This document shows, piece after piece, positions 21,052-30,929 of a DNA stretch of 64,000 nt. The stretch is from NCBI GenBank assembly GCA_033064195.1, contig JARBJD010000046.1, forward strand, positions 186,001 through 250,000, written 5' to 3'. Origin of the DNA: Blattamonas nauphoetae. Its lineage: Eukaryota; Preaxostyla; Oxymonadida. Position 1 is the stretch's first letter, and every line of letters starts with the position of its first letter. A program made the translations under genes and the position numbers. The notes beneath the pieces were generated by a model that saw only the letters and a list, made by a program, of their open reading frames with translations, was not told where the DNA came from and searched no databases.

Positions 21052-22431
21052 ATGGCTCAGGACCAGCAAACCTGCCCTGTTTCTTTCCTCTCACGAATCA
21101 ATCCAGCTGTTCTTCCTCCTTTAATCGACACACTTAAGTGGAAAAAGCAACAAACAATTAATATCGCCTTCTCTCAGAACAATGTTCGTTTCATGGTGAT
21201 GGATGACATTAAATCCCTCTTTGGGGTTGTTTCACTACAGAACGAAGTGTTTGATGAGTTTACGTTGGCTGAGGGAGTTCAACCATACGAAGTTACTGTT
21301 CCTCTGGACATCTTTCTTGATTCTCTCAAAATCTGTTCTTCATCATCGCTTGCCGCTTCACTGAGTCTATGCTGTCAACAGGACAACAGCGCAATCATTC
21401 TCACCATGCAGGAAGGTAATGTTATCACAGATTGCTGTGTAAAAAGCGTGGAAACAAAACAACTACAGACATTTAACTTTAACTCCTTTCCTCTTGTTGC
21501 TAAAGCATCAATACAAACAGATCATATTGTATCTGCTTTGTTCGACCTATCTTTTGATCATACACTTGATATTCTATTCACATTGGACAAAACAACAGGC
21601 ATGACACTTCGCACTCCACAAGAGCTCGATGCCACAGAGATCGTAATTCCAGCGACATGTTTCGAACAAATCGAACTTGATACTCCCGTTTCGTTGTGGT
21701 ATTCTCTCCAAAACTTCACCCATTCTCTTCTTCCGAGCACCCAATTCGCCGGACGCAGTGGACGCACACTCATCCGCGTTGCTGACACAGGCCTTCTCAG
21801 TGTGGTCCATACAACAACTCTCGTTCATGTGGGACGACGAGAGCAAACAGTTGAGATTGAATTTGACATTGTTCCTGTGACGATGGACGACGACCAACAA
21901 GACCAAGTTGTGCAGCATGACTCCCTCCAAGCCAACACCCCCGACACATCCCAACTCGAAAACAGAGTTGACGAGGAGCCGATCTGGAACGAGCCTGAAG
22001 ATTCTGTCGACTCATCCCGAACCACTCTCGCCGAGAAAGCAAAACAAGCCCGACTCGCCCCCACTCCACTGGGAAGACAAAGAGAAGAGCCTGTCAGCAT
22101 TCCCGACGACCCATTTGCGTTCATTGATGATTGGGAAGTGAACGAGGAGCAGATGAGGATCGATCGCATGAAGAACATCGAGCGTGCTCAAGCATTCGCT
22201 GCGAGGGACGAAGAGCTCGATGAAGACGATGAGCTGCTGCGACTGGATTCAGAAAACGAGAATCTGGACATGCCAAACGTCTTCCACCGCCAGATTCGAG
22301 ATATGGACGAGGAAATCGACGACGACGTCTCTTCTGTTCTGATCGCATCCGCAGCCCAAACAAGGAAGCCGCAGTACGAACATACCTCAAGCCTCCTCAG
22401 GGCCATAGAAGATGAGATCAACAAGTCCTGA
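21052..22431 (+). CDS. RAD1: 9-1-1 checkpoint clamp subunit RAD1
   Basis: RAD1 forms the PCNA-like ring RAD9-RAD1-HUS1 that is loaded at DNA damage to activate ATR-type signalling. The clamp fold covers residues 1 to about 285: INPAVLPPLIDTLK, FDEFTLAEGVQPYEVTVPLD, ASLSLCCQQDNSAIILTMQ and GNVITDCCVK align with the human sequence block for block, and the second half ends LIRVADTGLLSVVHTT. A long acidic tail of about 170 residues follows (DEEPIWNEPEDSV ... EELDEDDELLRLDSENE), unlike the short tail of animal RAD1; it may bind partners (inference). I chose the ATG at 21052 because it gives the usual short leader; an in-frame ATG at 20974 would add 26 mostly hydrophobic residues. Intronless; convergent with CCZ1. 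Confidence 0.82.
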   Translation: MAQDQQTCPVSFLSRINPAVLPPLIDTLKWKKQQTINIAFSQNNVRFMVMDDIKSLFGVVSLQNEVFDEFTLAEGVQPYEVTVPLDIFLDSLKICSSSSLAASLSLCCQQDNSAIILTMQEGNVITDCCVKSVETKQLQTFNFNSFPLVAKASIQTDHIVSALFDLSFDHTLDILFTLDKTTGMTLRTPQELDATEIVIPATCFEQIELDTPVSLWYSLQNFTHSLLPSTQFAGRSGRTLIRVADTGLLSVVHTTTLVHVGRREQTVEIEFDIVPVTMDDDQQDQVVQHDSLQANTPDTSQLENRVDEEPIWNEPEDSVDSSRTTLAEKAKQARLAPTPLGRQREEPVSIPDDPFAFIDDWEVNEEQMRIDRMKNIERAQAFAARDEELDEDDELLRLDSENENLDMPNVFHRQIRDMDEEIDDDVSSVLIASAAQTRKPQYEHTSSLLRAIEDEINKS

Positions 22432-22507
22432 TTCTTCTCTTTCTTTTCACTTCATTGTCTTGTTTTGTGGATGCCTGATCTTCAAATGATGACTTCCGTG
22501 AAATGCT

Positions 22508-24196
22508 TTAAATGAACGCCTTTCGGAGCCCGTTGAAACAAGACGTGAGTCTCTCAGACGCTTGCGAGAGTGATGTGACATCAGAATCAAAAACACAGAT
22601 CACTTCTCTCTCACACAACTTCCTTCCAATCACCCAGTGACCACTGGTGAGAGAAGCAGCAATCTCCCTCGGCTCCGGATCAGACGAGTTCAGGTCGTTG
22701 TGGATGGATGCAACGGTGTGCAGGATCGCCCGACTTTCATGCGACGAGAACTGGTCAACGAGGAAGGTGTCCTGAGGAGATGAGAGAGAGATGACCAAAC
22801 CGAAGGCTGACTTTGTGTTGTGATGGTGTTGTGGAGAAGAAGGTCGATGTGGTTGATGAACAGATACCGCACTCCCTTCAGCTTCTCTTCTCTGCCCAAA
22901 TCAGAAAGAAGAAGACAAACTCGAACGGATTTTCGATTCCCTGCTCAAAGAAGCGGGCAGTGGAGAAGGCCAGATTGCTGATATCCTTCTCCATCTGAGA
23001 GAAGCTGAACTGGGCAAAGTGGGGAGAGAGGGCAGATGGGCGGACTGTGGTTGGCTTGAGCGGGGGCGATGTTGTGGGAGGGTCTTCGATGAGCAGAAGA
23101 AAGGAGAGGGCGTTGTGTTTGAAGAGGAGCATTCGATATCGCAGCATTCCATCCTCAAGGAACACAACGGGGAGCTTGAGGAAGTATTGAGAGCTCGACG
23201 TGTTGTCAGGGATGGGTGGGAGAAAGCCGCTGCGAAAGGTCAAAAAGAAAGAGATGACAGACACATGAGCAGGCGCAGTGAGGTAAGGTTGTAGGATAGA
23301 GAGAGATTCAGTGAAGTACCTCTGGTTCTTTGCTGGCAAGTGCTGTTTGATGGCTTTTCCGAACAGGGTCATCCACAGATTGTGGGTGTCATCCATGTTC
23401 AGCTCAGAGAAAACCAGAGACGAATTATTGAAGATGACTGCTCGAGAAATAAAGGGATTTGATGCTTCGATTTGTGAAAGGATTGTTTGCGCGGTGAGAG
23501 CAGCGGGAGTGTTGATGACAGAAACATCCATTCCACTCAGAGTGTCGATGGTGTTAAGACGGAGGAAATCGATTGTTTCGAGATGATAACTGAAAAAAGG
23601 TTTCATGAACTCTCGGATATCATTCCGAGAGAAACGGGAGACCTCTCCATGGGTGAGCTGGAGAAATGAGAGGAAAAATAGTAACCTTGAATGACATATA
23701 CAGCTGCTTTAGCAGACCACGAAGTAAGAAATCAGGAAGATCATTGGGAAGTGAGGCATCCACCTTTTCATCGAGAATTTGAAGCGTAACTGTTGGATTC
23801 TTGACAATCTTCGATGCAAGACAGAAACGGATTGAAGAGGTTGAAACAATCGGAAAATGCATACTAAAACAAAAATATAGTTTTGTTCCGGTTCAAAAAA
23901 TAGATATCGGTGTTTTTCTAGGTGAACAGATTCACATTTTCCACCGAAGTTGTTGGAGAATGACCTAGGTTGTACAAGCGAAAAAGAGAATGCCCACCAG
24001 AAGATTACCAAACAACAGTGTCAAACGTCGAGAAATTAATGAGAGCATCAAAAAATCCGCAGAAGTTGAGTTGTTCATTGATGTGAGTATCAGGTGGATA
24101 GAAGTAAAGAATCTTCTCTTCATCAGGATCATGTTTTCCGATTACTGGAGAATATACAACGAAATAAGCGAGTTCTTGTGGAGAAATCTGCGTCAT
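22508..24196 (-). CDS. CCZ1: Vacuolar fusion protein CCZ1
   Basis: CCZ1 pairs with MON1 as the exchange factor that switches on RAB7 on late endosomes and autophagosomes. The N-terminal longin-type part is clear: ELAYFVVYSPVIGKHDPDEE, KILYFYPPDTHINEQ and LNFCGFFDALINFS. FFEPEQN matches the family's F-x-EPE-x-N. The end matches too: YLFINHIDLLLHN and SGHWVIGRKLCEREVICVF. Clear introns are 23965-24008 (44 nt), 23658-23685 (28 nt) and one of 29 nt near 22900. Two junctions, near 23870 and near 22815, do not close in frame with GT-AG splicing, so the model needs transcript support or the sequence has small errors there. The start is the ATG at 24196, followed by TQISPQ. Confidence 0.85.
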
Positions 24197-24293
24197 AGCG
24201 ACGAAGATTGACAAAACTGTGGGATAATCTCGTTTTACATTTTTGGACTGTTATGGAAAAAAATCATGCAAAAATCATGTGGAAATGATGGAT

Positions 24294-24976
24294 TCATTCA
24301 ATTCCTTCGGATGAAACCGAATGATCGATGGGAATCATGGATTTTTTCTCCGTGTCTCTTGATAAGGCTAACCTCATATCTAAGGAGATCAGAAATGATG
24401 AAATCAGACCATAAGCATCTTCTTCATGGGAATAATAACCCTGAATGTGTCTATATACATGATATCCGAGGTTGTGATACAATCCTATTCCAGACTTGTT
24501 TGAGACACGTACGAAGAGATCAACAAAATAACAATCATCACTGAGGAACCAGAACAATAAATCTGATAAAAAATAACGCAAACATTTCCGAGACTCGCTC
24601 CACGTATTTCATGAGTGAATCACCAAGGTGGAGACGACGGTAAAATGGTGAAACTGAGACAGCTGTTACATGTCCATGCCAATTATCAGCAACACCTTCG
24701 GCTTTCCCAATATCTAATGTTCATCGATTGATAATCGAAGAGAAGATGTGGTTCCAAGTGAGAGCGAAATGCAGACGATATGAAACAATCTGTTCCTGTG
24801 GATTCTCTTGAACGACACAATATTCCGGCCAACGAGCGAGGTGCTCAAAATAAAAGTCGATATCGTACTGAGAGAGTGAGGAGGAAAAAAGTGGACACCG
24901 TTTCTGTGTACACATCGAGATTGACTAAGTTGAATTTAAAAAGATCCCTTGGGTCCATTCTTCGGATAGACGTCAT
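24294..24976 (-). CDS. NAA20: NatB N-acetyltransferase catalytic subunit
   Basis: NAA20 transfers acetyl groups from acetyl-CoA to proteins starting Met-Asp, Met-Glu, Met-Asn or Met-Gln, as the catalytic half of NatB on ribosomes. Five exons join through introns of 30-63 nt. The alignment with human NAA20 is almost continuous: DLFKFNLVNLDVYTET, FYFEHLARWPEYCVVQENP, IGKAEGVADNWHGHVTAVSV, then the acetyl-CoA loop region YRRLHLGDSLMKYVE, YFVDLFVRVSNKSGIGLY and the C-terminal DMRLALSRDTEKKSMIP followed by SEGIE. The last intron, 30 nt, splits DAY-DMR. The length (about 175 residues) is right for the family. The start at 24976 adds a few residues (MTSIRRM) before the usual beginning. Confidence 0.93.
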
Positions 24977-25086
24977 AATAATGTGGTTGAGGACAGACGA
25001 AGTGAGAGAAGGCCCATGACTGAATGGTTTCTCCAACAAAAGTTGTTTTCTCTTTCTCATTCATTTTTTAGACAAATATCGTCAGC

Positions 25087-25330
25087 ATGTTCCCTTTCTC
25101 AGATTTATTGTCAGGTTATGTTGAGTCTCCGTTCAACCCAACACGAACACAAACCGAACTGGATGTGACGAGACACGAGGTATCTCCCTTGAAAAACACT
25201 CATTCAGATGTATGATCCCATGAACTGTTTGATGGAAAGAAAACCAGGATACTCTCCAAGAAGAATGATGAGAAATGATGAAATGGGACGCAAAATCACA
25301 CAGATGAACTCTAGAGAGGCAAAAATGTGA
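25087..25330 (+). CDS. Small 71-residue gene, unknown function
   Basis: A gene too short to stand out by length. Exon 1 (25087-25179) encodes 31 codons and exon 2 (25208-25330) encodes 40 codons plus TGA; the intron between is 28 nt with GT at 25180 and AG at 25207, the same kind of intron as in the neighbours. The protein begins MFPFSDLLSGYVESPFNPTR and contains a Met- and Arg-rich second half (MYDPMNCLMERKPGYSPRRM). No membrane segment or known domain is seen. It fits exactly in the gap: divergent from NAA20 (110 bp) and ending only 10 bp from the stop codon of the p24 gene. The tidy splice and position support a real gene; small ciliary or cytoskeletal proteins often look like this, which is a guess. 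Confidence 0.6.
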
Positions 25331-25340
25331 GAAAAAAAGA

Positions 25341-26119
25341 TCATACGCGTTTGTTGAACAAAGACATTAATCGGGAGATCCGAAACGTGCAAAAACCCAC
25401 AAGAACCACAAATTGCACTATCTCCCAAAATATGAGGTTTCTGTTGATGGCTTCATTAACTATCCAACAGAAAATATGTTATTTGATCAATAGAGAGACG
25501 ATACTGCTCTTTCGTTCTTCCATTCGGATTTCCATCATGCCACAATCCATAATGACTTCGTCGAATCGATACACAACTTGCATATATTTTTGTTCAATTT
25601 CTGCGTCAGAAAGATGTTCTACATGAGACAGGCGATTATTCTTCATCAAAAAAGAGACCAGACTTTGCCGTGTGTAATCACCAAATGGATTCCCTCTAAT
25701 CTTGAATATGCAAGTGTATTCCCTGGAATTTCCTGTGCATAAGAACTCAAAACGATATGTTCCGTTTTGAGGAGCGGTGATTGAAAATTTATCCGATCTC
25801 ACCCCAGATGTGAATATTTCGTGTCCGTCTGGAGAAACGATCTGATCGAGACGAGAGTCGGTAGAAAACGAATAATTATGGTGAGAAAGGAGAGAAAAAT
25901 GGAAGATAAGATAAAAAGACGATTATATACAGTCAGTTGTGCACCAAATCTTCCTCCTTTCGTTGTGACAAAAACTCCATCAACTTTCTGTCCAGTTTCA
26001 AACTTTTGGAAGTATACTTGGGGAACACCTTGCCTAAGAGTAAATTTAAATCCACTAACTAAGTGGAATACGATGATTAACGAAATCATCGTAATTACTT
26101 TTGTTACGTTTTGATCCAT
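25341..26119 (-). CDS. p24/TMED family cargo receptor
   Basis: A type I membrane protein of the early secretory pathway that takes part in COPI/COPII vesicle traffic. Residues 1-23 form a signal peptide (VITMISLIIVFHLVSG). The GOLD domain follows: FKFTLRQGVPQVYFQKFETG, VDGVFVTTKGGRFGAQLTV, then after a long first intron HGHEIFTSGVRSDKFSITAP and NGTYRFEFLCTG. A helical stalk comes next (DAEIEQKYMQVVYRFDEVIM), then after a second intron INEAINRNLIFWEIVQFVVL starts the single transmembrane helix, and the short cytosolic tail is FRISRLMSLFNKRV. The tail lacks a classical KKxx end but is basic, as in several members. Which TMED subfamily it belongs to cannot be said. Confidence 0.88.
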
Positions 26120-26257
26120 CTGTCAAGCCGATATTGAGTAAGAGGAGTAGTCAATGAAGAAAAAACGATCAATGACAGTCTCAACCGACAAATAAATGTA
26201 AGAGATCAGCGAATTGTTGATGAATTGCGAGAAAGAAGAACGAACAAAGAAAGTGAC

Positions 26258-27075
26258 TTAGAACCGTCCTCCAAATCCTCCGCCCATTCCGCCCATACCT
26301 CCCATTCCACCCATACCCCCCAATCTTGGAACTGATGAACGTTGTATTTCCTGCAACTTCCTTTGTTCTTCATCGTGGTACATACTCGCTTTAATCACAG
26401 TTTCTGATTTGACGGTACCCATCGTGTTGATATCTGTACGTAAAATGTCGTCTGATTTTTGAAGTTGGGCCTGGAACTCTTTGAACTGAGTAAGAAGTGA
26501 TGCCACAGAGGTCATGGGGACATCACGTGAAATCACTTGGTCAACATGAACAAGTTGTGATTCATGATCAAGACGACCTTTAATAATACCAGCATAGACA
26601 CAATCAATCACCAGTTGTTCCAAATCCTTCGCGACTTTAATATGACAGTCTTCGAGAATTTTAGAGTACGGAACATTCTGAGGAGAAAATTGTGCAGAGT
26701 ATTGACTTTATTGACAAACATGAAGTAGATACCTTCATTTCATTGCAAACAGAGATAAAAGTAAGGATTTGGAGTTTTTTTTTCCTGGTCTGGTGTGAGC
26801 TTGAGGTACTGATTAGGATTCTTGATATACTCCGAATAAACACCGTATGCAAAAAGATTCAGTGTGTGAAAGACTGATTTATGCTTGGGATCTGAGCTGA
26901 GTCCCTTCACAATTGGGAGGAGGAGTAATTCACCAAACACGAAGATTTCCTTGTGTGACAGGGCTTCGTTGATCCCTTTCACACATTCATCAACAGTTCC
27001 ACCTTGGATTCGTTTGGCGATTGCATACACCTTGTCTGTCCCGTCTTCCATTCTGAAACTTTTCGTATGGGGCAT
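26258..27075 (-). CDS. CSN7: COP9 signalosome subunit 7
   Basis: CSN7 is a PCI-domain subunit of the complex that removes NEDD8 from cullin ligases. EIFVFGELLLLPIVKGL, FHTLNLFAYGVYSEYI and YLKLTPDQEKK match the family, then after one intron NVPYSKILEDCHIKVAKDLE and QLVIDCVYAGIIKGRLD with the winged-helix end LVHVDQVISRDV. The C-terminus carries a Gly-Gly-Met repeat (LGGMGGMGGMGGMGGG). One oddity: the frame changes inside a run of nine A on the coding strand (26775-26783). With eight A the protein would read QEKKLQILTFISVCNEMK and align residue for residue with other CSN7 proteins; with nine it does not. So either the run is miscounted in the assembly or the gene carries a one-base insertion. 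Confidence 0.85.
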
Positions 27076-27207
27076 CCATTCTGTCGAGTGATTATTTCCG
27101 GTTTTCCCATCATTTCAGACAATCTTTGTGCTGAAATCTACTCTTCAGAGCCTTTTCTTTTAACTGTAGTCATTTTTCATTGAGAAGTTGGCAGTCTCTT
27201 CGAAACG

Positions 27208-29154
27208 ATGGCAACAAACGATCCCCTCTCTACACCACAAACTCAACAACAAAAAGGACCATTTGGGGGAACCCCGGGTGCTCCTTCACACAACTCTACT
27301 CTCTCTCAGGGTTCATCCAATCTCTTCGCGGGAACGTCAACACAGAACAAGACTGGTCAAACTCAGTTTGGAACTGGAACGACTTTTGGAACAGCAGGAG
27401 GTTTTGGGAAACCTGCAACTGTATTCGGAACGGGAACAGGTTTTCAGATGACTGGAGGATTTGGAGGGGTTGGACAGCAACCACAGCAAACGATCCAAGT
27501 CGTCGATGAAACACACCATGCAATCGAGCAAGCCATGAAATCACTTCACCCAGAGACTGGTATTTGTCCATTCAGATTTGTGTTTTATAATGATCTCCCG
27601 AAAAATCCTACAACACCTCAGAAACTCTTCGAAACTCCAGCTGGCTATCCAGAACGGCTTTGGAGGGAAGCTACTCACCCAAAAAATCTTCCCGAAGGAA
27701 AATATCCCGTTTCAGTAGATAAATTCGACGGATTACGTTCTCGTGCACTTCACCAGCGAGATACCATCCGAAAACAAAATGCACAACTCAAGGAATATGA
27801 ATCGTCCAGACAACAGCTTTCACAAGCTTTCAAAGGGAACATTCGACGGAGACTGTTGGAAATGAAAGATACACAGCTCCAAATTCAACAGACAATCGTC
27901 AAGATCATGACGTTCCTTTCGCCACTTCAAATGAAAGGGGAACCAATTCTTCCGGATGAAAAACACCTTGCAACGTTTCTCCGTTCCCTCCAGAACGAAA
28001 TTGACCGACCCATGCAGTTCCGTGGACTCCTCGGAATGATCAAAAACGAGGTGAACCAAAACCAGGACCTCATCGACATGCGACGCGGAGGAAACAGGCT
28101 CAGCCAACAAGAGATTGTGAACGTGACAGGAAGCCTTGACCTGCAGAAGAAGACGATCATGAACGCCTTCTTCTCGCTCCGTCTCGACTGGCGCCTGCTT
28201 CTGATTCTGAAGGAGTCAAACCACGACATCGATTTCTCACCTTCTTCCAAAACACACAAGCTCACAAAGGCCATCAGCACTCGAAACAATGATCCAGACA
28301 ACGAACAAATGAAACGCTGGATTTCGTCAGCTCTGGGCGACAAGAAAGACGTGGAGCATCTGCTTCGGTTGGGCGATTCGGGGATCGGATCGACCTTGCT
28401 GATCAACGCAATGACACCCCCAAAGATCGAAGAACCACCAGCAACTCAACCAGCACAGGCGGGACAGACACAGCAAACCGCTGGAACAACACCAAACGCT
28501 TTTGCTCCCCAACCGCAAGGCAATCAACAGAACGCTTTTGCTCCCCAACCGCAAGGCAATCAACAGAACGCTTTTGCTCCCCAACCGCAAGGCAATCAAC
28601 AGAACGCTTTTGCTCCCCAACCGCAAGGCAATCAACAGAACGCTTTTGCTCCCCAACCGCAAGGCAATCAACAGAACGCTTTTGCTCCACGACCGCAAGG
28701 CAATCAACAGAACGCTTTTGCTCCCCAACCGCAAGGCAATCAACAGAACGCTTTTGCTCCCCAACCGCAAGGCAATCAACAGAACGCTTTTGCTCCCCAA
28801 CCGCAAGGCAATCAACAGAACGCTTTTGCTCCACAACCGCAAGGCAATCAACAGAACGCTTTTGCTCCACAACCGCAAGGCAATCAACAGAACGCTTTTG
28901 CTCCCCAACCGCAAGGCAATCAACAGAACGCTTTTGCTCCCCAACCGCAAGGCAATCAACAGAACGCTTTTGCTCCACGACCGCAAGGCAATCAACAGAA
29001 CGCTTTTGCTCCCCAACCGCAAGGCAATCAACAGAACGCTTTTGCTCCACGACCGCAAGGCAATCAACAGAACGCATTCCCACAAGGGTTCCAACAGACT
29101 AATCAGAACACTTTTGGACTGCAGGGATTCCAACAAAAGCCATTCGGACAATAA
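27208..29154 (+). CDS. NUP54: Nucleoporin NUP54
   Basis: A central-channel nucleoporin of the NUP62-NUP58-NUP54 complex. It is intronless and encodes 648 residues. The first 100 residues hold FG repeats (FGG, FGTAGGFG, FGTGTGF). The alpha/beta NUP54 domain begins at CPFRFVFYNDLP and continues ERLWREATHP and PVSVDKFDGLRSRALHQRD; the coiled-coil region then includes RRRLLEMKDTQLQIQQTI and FLRSLQNEIDRPMQFRGLL. After it, where other NUP54 proteins end, lies a tract of sixteen 12-residue repeats (NAFAPQPQGNQQ) and a short close with QGFQQTNQNTFGLQGF. The repeats are poor in FG but are Gln/Pro/Asn-rich and likely disordered; they may extend the channel-facing tail (inference). The gene is divergent from CSN7. 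Confidence 0.88.
   Translation: MATNDPLSTPQTQQQKGPFGGTPGAPSHNSTLSQGSSNLFAGTSTQNKTGQTQFGTGTTFGTAGGFGKPATVFGTGTGFQMTGGFGGVGQQPQQTIQVVDETHHAIEQAMKSLHPETGICPFRFVFYNDLPKNPTTPQKLFETPAGYPERLWREATHPKNLPEGKYPVSVDKFDGLRSRALHQRDTIRKQNAQLKEYESSRQQLSQAFKGNIRRRLLEMKDTQLQIQQTIVKIMTFLSPLQMKGEPILPDEKHLATFLRSLQNEIDRPMQFRGLLGMIKNEVNQNQDLIDMRRGGNRLSQQEIVNVTGSLDLQKKTIMNAFFSLRLDWRLLLILKESNHDIDFSPSSKTHKLTKAISTRNNDPDNEQMKRWISSALGDKKDVEHLLRLGDSGIGSTLLINAMTPPKIEEPPATQPAQAGQTQQTAGTTPNAFAPQPQGNQQNAFAPQPQGNQQNAFAPQPQGNQQNAFAPQPQGNQQNAFAPQPQGNQQNAFAPRPQGNQQNAFAPQPQGNQQNAFAPQPQGNQQNAFAPQPQGNQQNAFAPQPQGNQQNAFAPQPQGNQQNAFAPQPQGNQQNAFAPQPQGNQQNAFAPRPQGNQQNAFAPQPQGNQQNAFAPRPQGNQQNAFPQGFQQTNQNTFGLQGFQQKPFGQ
28495..29070 (+). 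repeat. 36-bp minisatellite, 16 copies, inside NUP54
   Basis: Sixteen head-to-tail 36-bp units, each beginning aacgcttttgctcc and ending caatcaacag, occupy exactly 576 bp. Units 6, 14 and 16 carry a change that turns Gln into Arg (cgaccg for caaccg), and several units differ by a synonymous ccc/cca change, so copies have been shuffled and homogenised recently. Neither the second plus-strand frame nor two minus-strand frames contain stops, because the unit itself lacks them there; those long frames are by-products. Confidence 0.97.
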
Positions 29155-29218
29155 CACGAAAGACAATGAACACTTCACACTCTTCATTATTCATTTCGTC
29201 TATCTTGGTTTATGATCT

Positions 29219-30610
29219 GAAGAAAACAGACCAACCCTCTCTCAACTTACGAAGTGAAGACAAGCCCTGGGACAGGTGTGATCGTGCTTCGTCGTGTGGT
29301 CCTTCGCGACAAGTCTGGGAGAGGAGAAACAGATTCGTTCGTCGTTTCTCCGATAGCACCGACAGCGTCCAACAGAGTGACATGGACACCTCCGGTCATA
29401 TCCTCTTTGTCAGTCATTCTCAACTCTCTGAGGGAAACACGAGGCCACAACAACACCACATATGATCACAAAGCTGCCAGAAACAAGTCTGATATCGAAC
29501 AATGCCACGCAGACACACTGTCGCTCCGACATCAGCAGAACATGAGCATCGAACGAGCTGATTGCAGTTTCGGTTGGCTGGATTGAGCTTGTTTGGAGAA
29601 GGAAAATACCAAAAAGAGGGAGCGATGCGTCACTGTCTCCTCTATGACAAGTGACATTTTCATCTCTCGTCTACCATCTCTTTGCTGAGACCATCCACAA
29701 GACATTTCGATCTGACGGGTGTGGAGGCGATGGAATGTCTCATTTATACCGATTCGATGAAGGAAAGAAAGAAGAAAAGACAAACACGCGGACAGAAGGC
29801 TGCTGTTCTGAAGGAGTTTTACTGGACTTGGTGAGCTGGGACACCACTGCCCTCTCTCTCCCTCACCAACAATTCGTATTAAGCCGGAAGACAAGCTGAT
29901 CCTTGTTGTCTTTGCAGCGTTCGCTTTCAGAAGAGACGATCCAATTGACAGGCAGGGAAGTGCAGCGAGGCCACAGAGTGTGTGCGTCACTCTCAGTGTG
30001 AGGCACAAGCGACGAGAACTGCGAAGACTTCACTTCCAAATTCATATTCCCACAAAACAGAAGTCTCTCCAAGCTTCCCATGTCTGAGATCTGTGTTCAA
30101 AATCAACAGGTATCCTCCATTATGAGAAATGAGTGTCGTTACGACAGCAGCAGACGAGACTGATCCTTTCACTGTCAGCGTTCCCCCACTCACTGAGAAC
30201 AGAGCAACACTCGCTGAAGGGTTGCGGACGGTGCAACAGACGTCGTTTGAGTCGTCGACCCGAATGTGCACGACTTGGCTGTCAGACTCCCTGCCGAGAT
30301 CGTCACAGGTTTTCTGTTCTTCCTGCTGTCAGATCAGAAATGGGAACAGACAGCGAGGAGAGAGGCTGAGACGAGGCCACCTGATTCACCACAATCTGCC
30401 CCTCTCTTTCCAAAATCAGGTCGAACACACCACTCGCAGCGAGTGGCCATTTCCAGTCGACGACGGGCACGAAGTGAATGTGATGTCGGTGATCGAGAGT
30501 GTTTCTTGACCAACTTCCACAAACAGCGAAATCGCTTTTTGTGAGGCTGAGTTCGAGGTTCAAATCCCCCTTTGTTCAATTTTTTTGAAACGCTTCTTTT
30601 CAAACTATGA
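29219..30610 (-). pseudogene. Relic of a beta-helix surface-protein gene (3' part)
   Basis: Minus-strand pieces in changing frames show typical parallel-beta-helix repeats, for example NPSASVALFSVSGGTLTVKG and SDFAVCGSWSRN, plus Gly/Ser-rich turns. Near 29250-29440 comes the end of the gene: VHVTLLDAVGAIGETTNE, then SPLPDLSRRTTRRSTITPVP and GLVFTS. An apparent last intron (34 nt, gtaagttgagag...ttcttcag) follows at about 29219-29252 and then a stop. The reading frame is interrupted several times, so this is a broken gene. Proteins of this sort, with long Ig-like and beta-helix arrays, form big surface families in some parasitic and symbiotic flagellates. Confidence 0.6.
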
Positions 30611-30929
30611 GTTTTATCGTGAAACATTGTTTTGTAAAGAGGAAAGTCAAAGTGAAAGGTGTGTGTGAAGATTCAACGATCTGGCCCATAATTCTGTTCT
30701 TGATAGGACACCACATTGATTGAGAGAAGATCGCTTAATTCAGAAGTGAATTCCTTACTCACAGTTTCTTTCTTTCTCTCTTTTTCAAAGTTTTATCCCC
30801 TTAGGTTGACTCTAATTCTTTTTATTCAAAATCACGATCATCTTCGAAATTCTTCATGAAACTGATACATGCTGATCATAACGTTATTTCCCTCTCACTC
30901 AAGGTTTCATTCTCTTCAGTTTTTGCTAT

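Noticed and set aside
28495-29070. Possible CRISPR-like array
   Set aside because: The repeats are directly adjacent with no spacers, lie in a coding gene and the DNA is eukaryotic.
28327-29187. Long minus-strand and second plus-strand reading frames over the NUP54 repeats
   Set aside because: They exist only because the 36-bp unit lacks stops in those frames; the plus frame with NUP54 homology explains the DNA.
30545-30575. tRNA-like T-arm (gttcgaggttcaaatccc)
   Set aside because: No matching D-arm, anticodon stem or acceptor pairing could be found upstream; it lies in a surface-gene relic.
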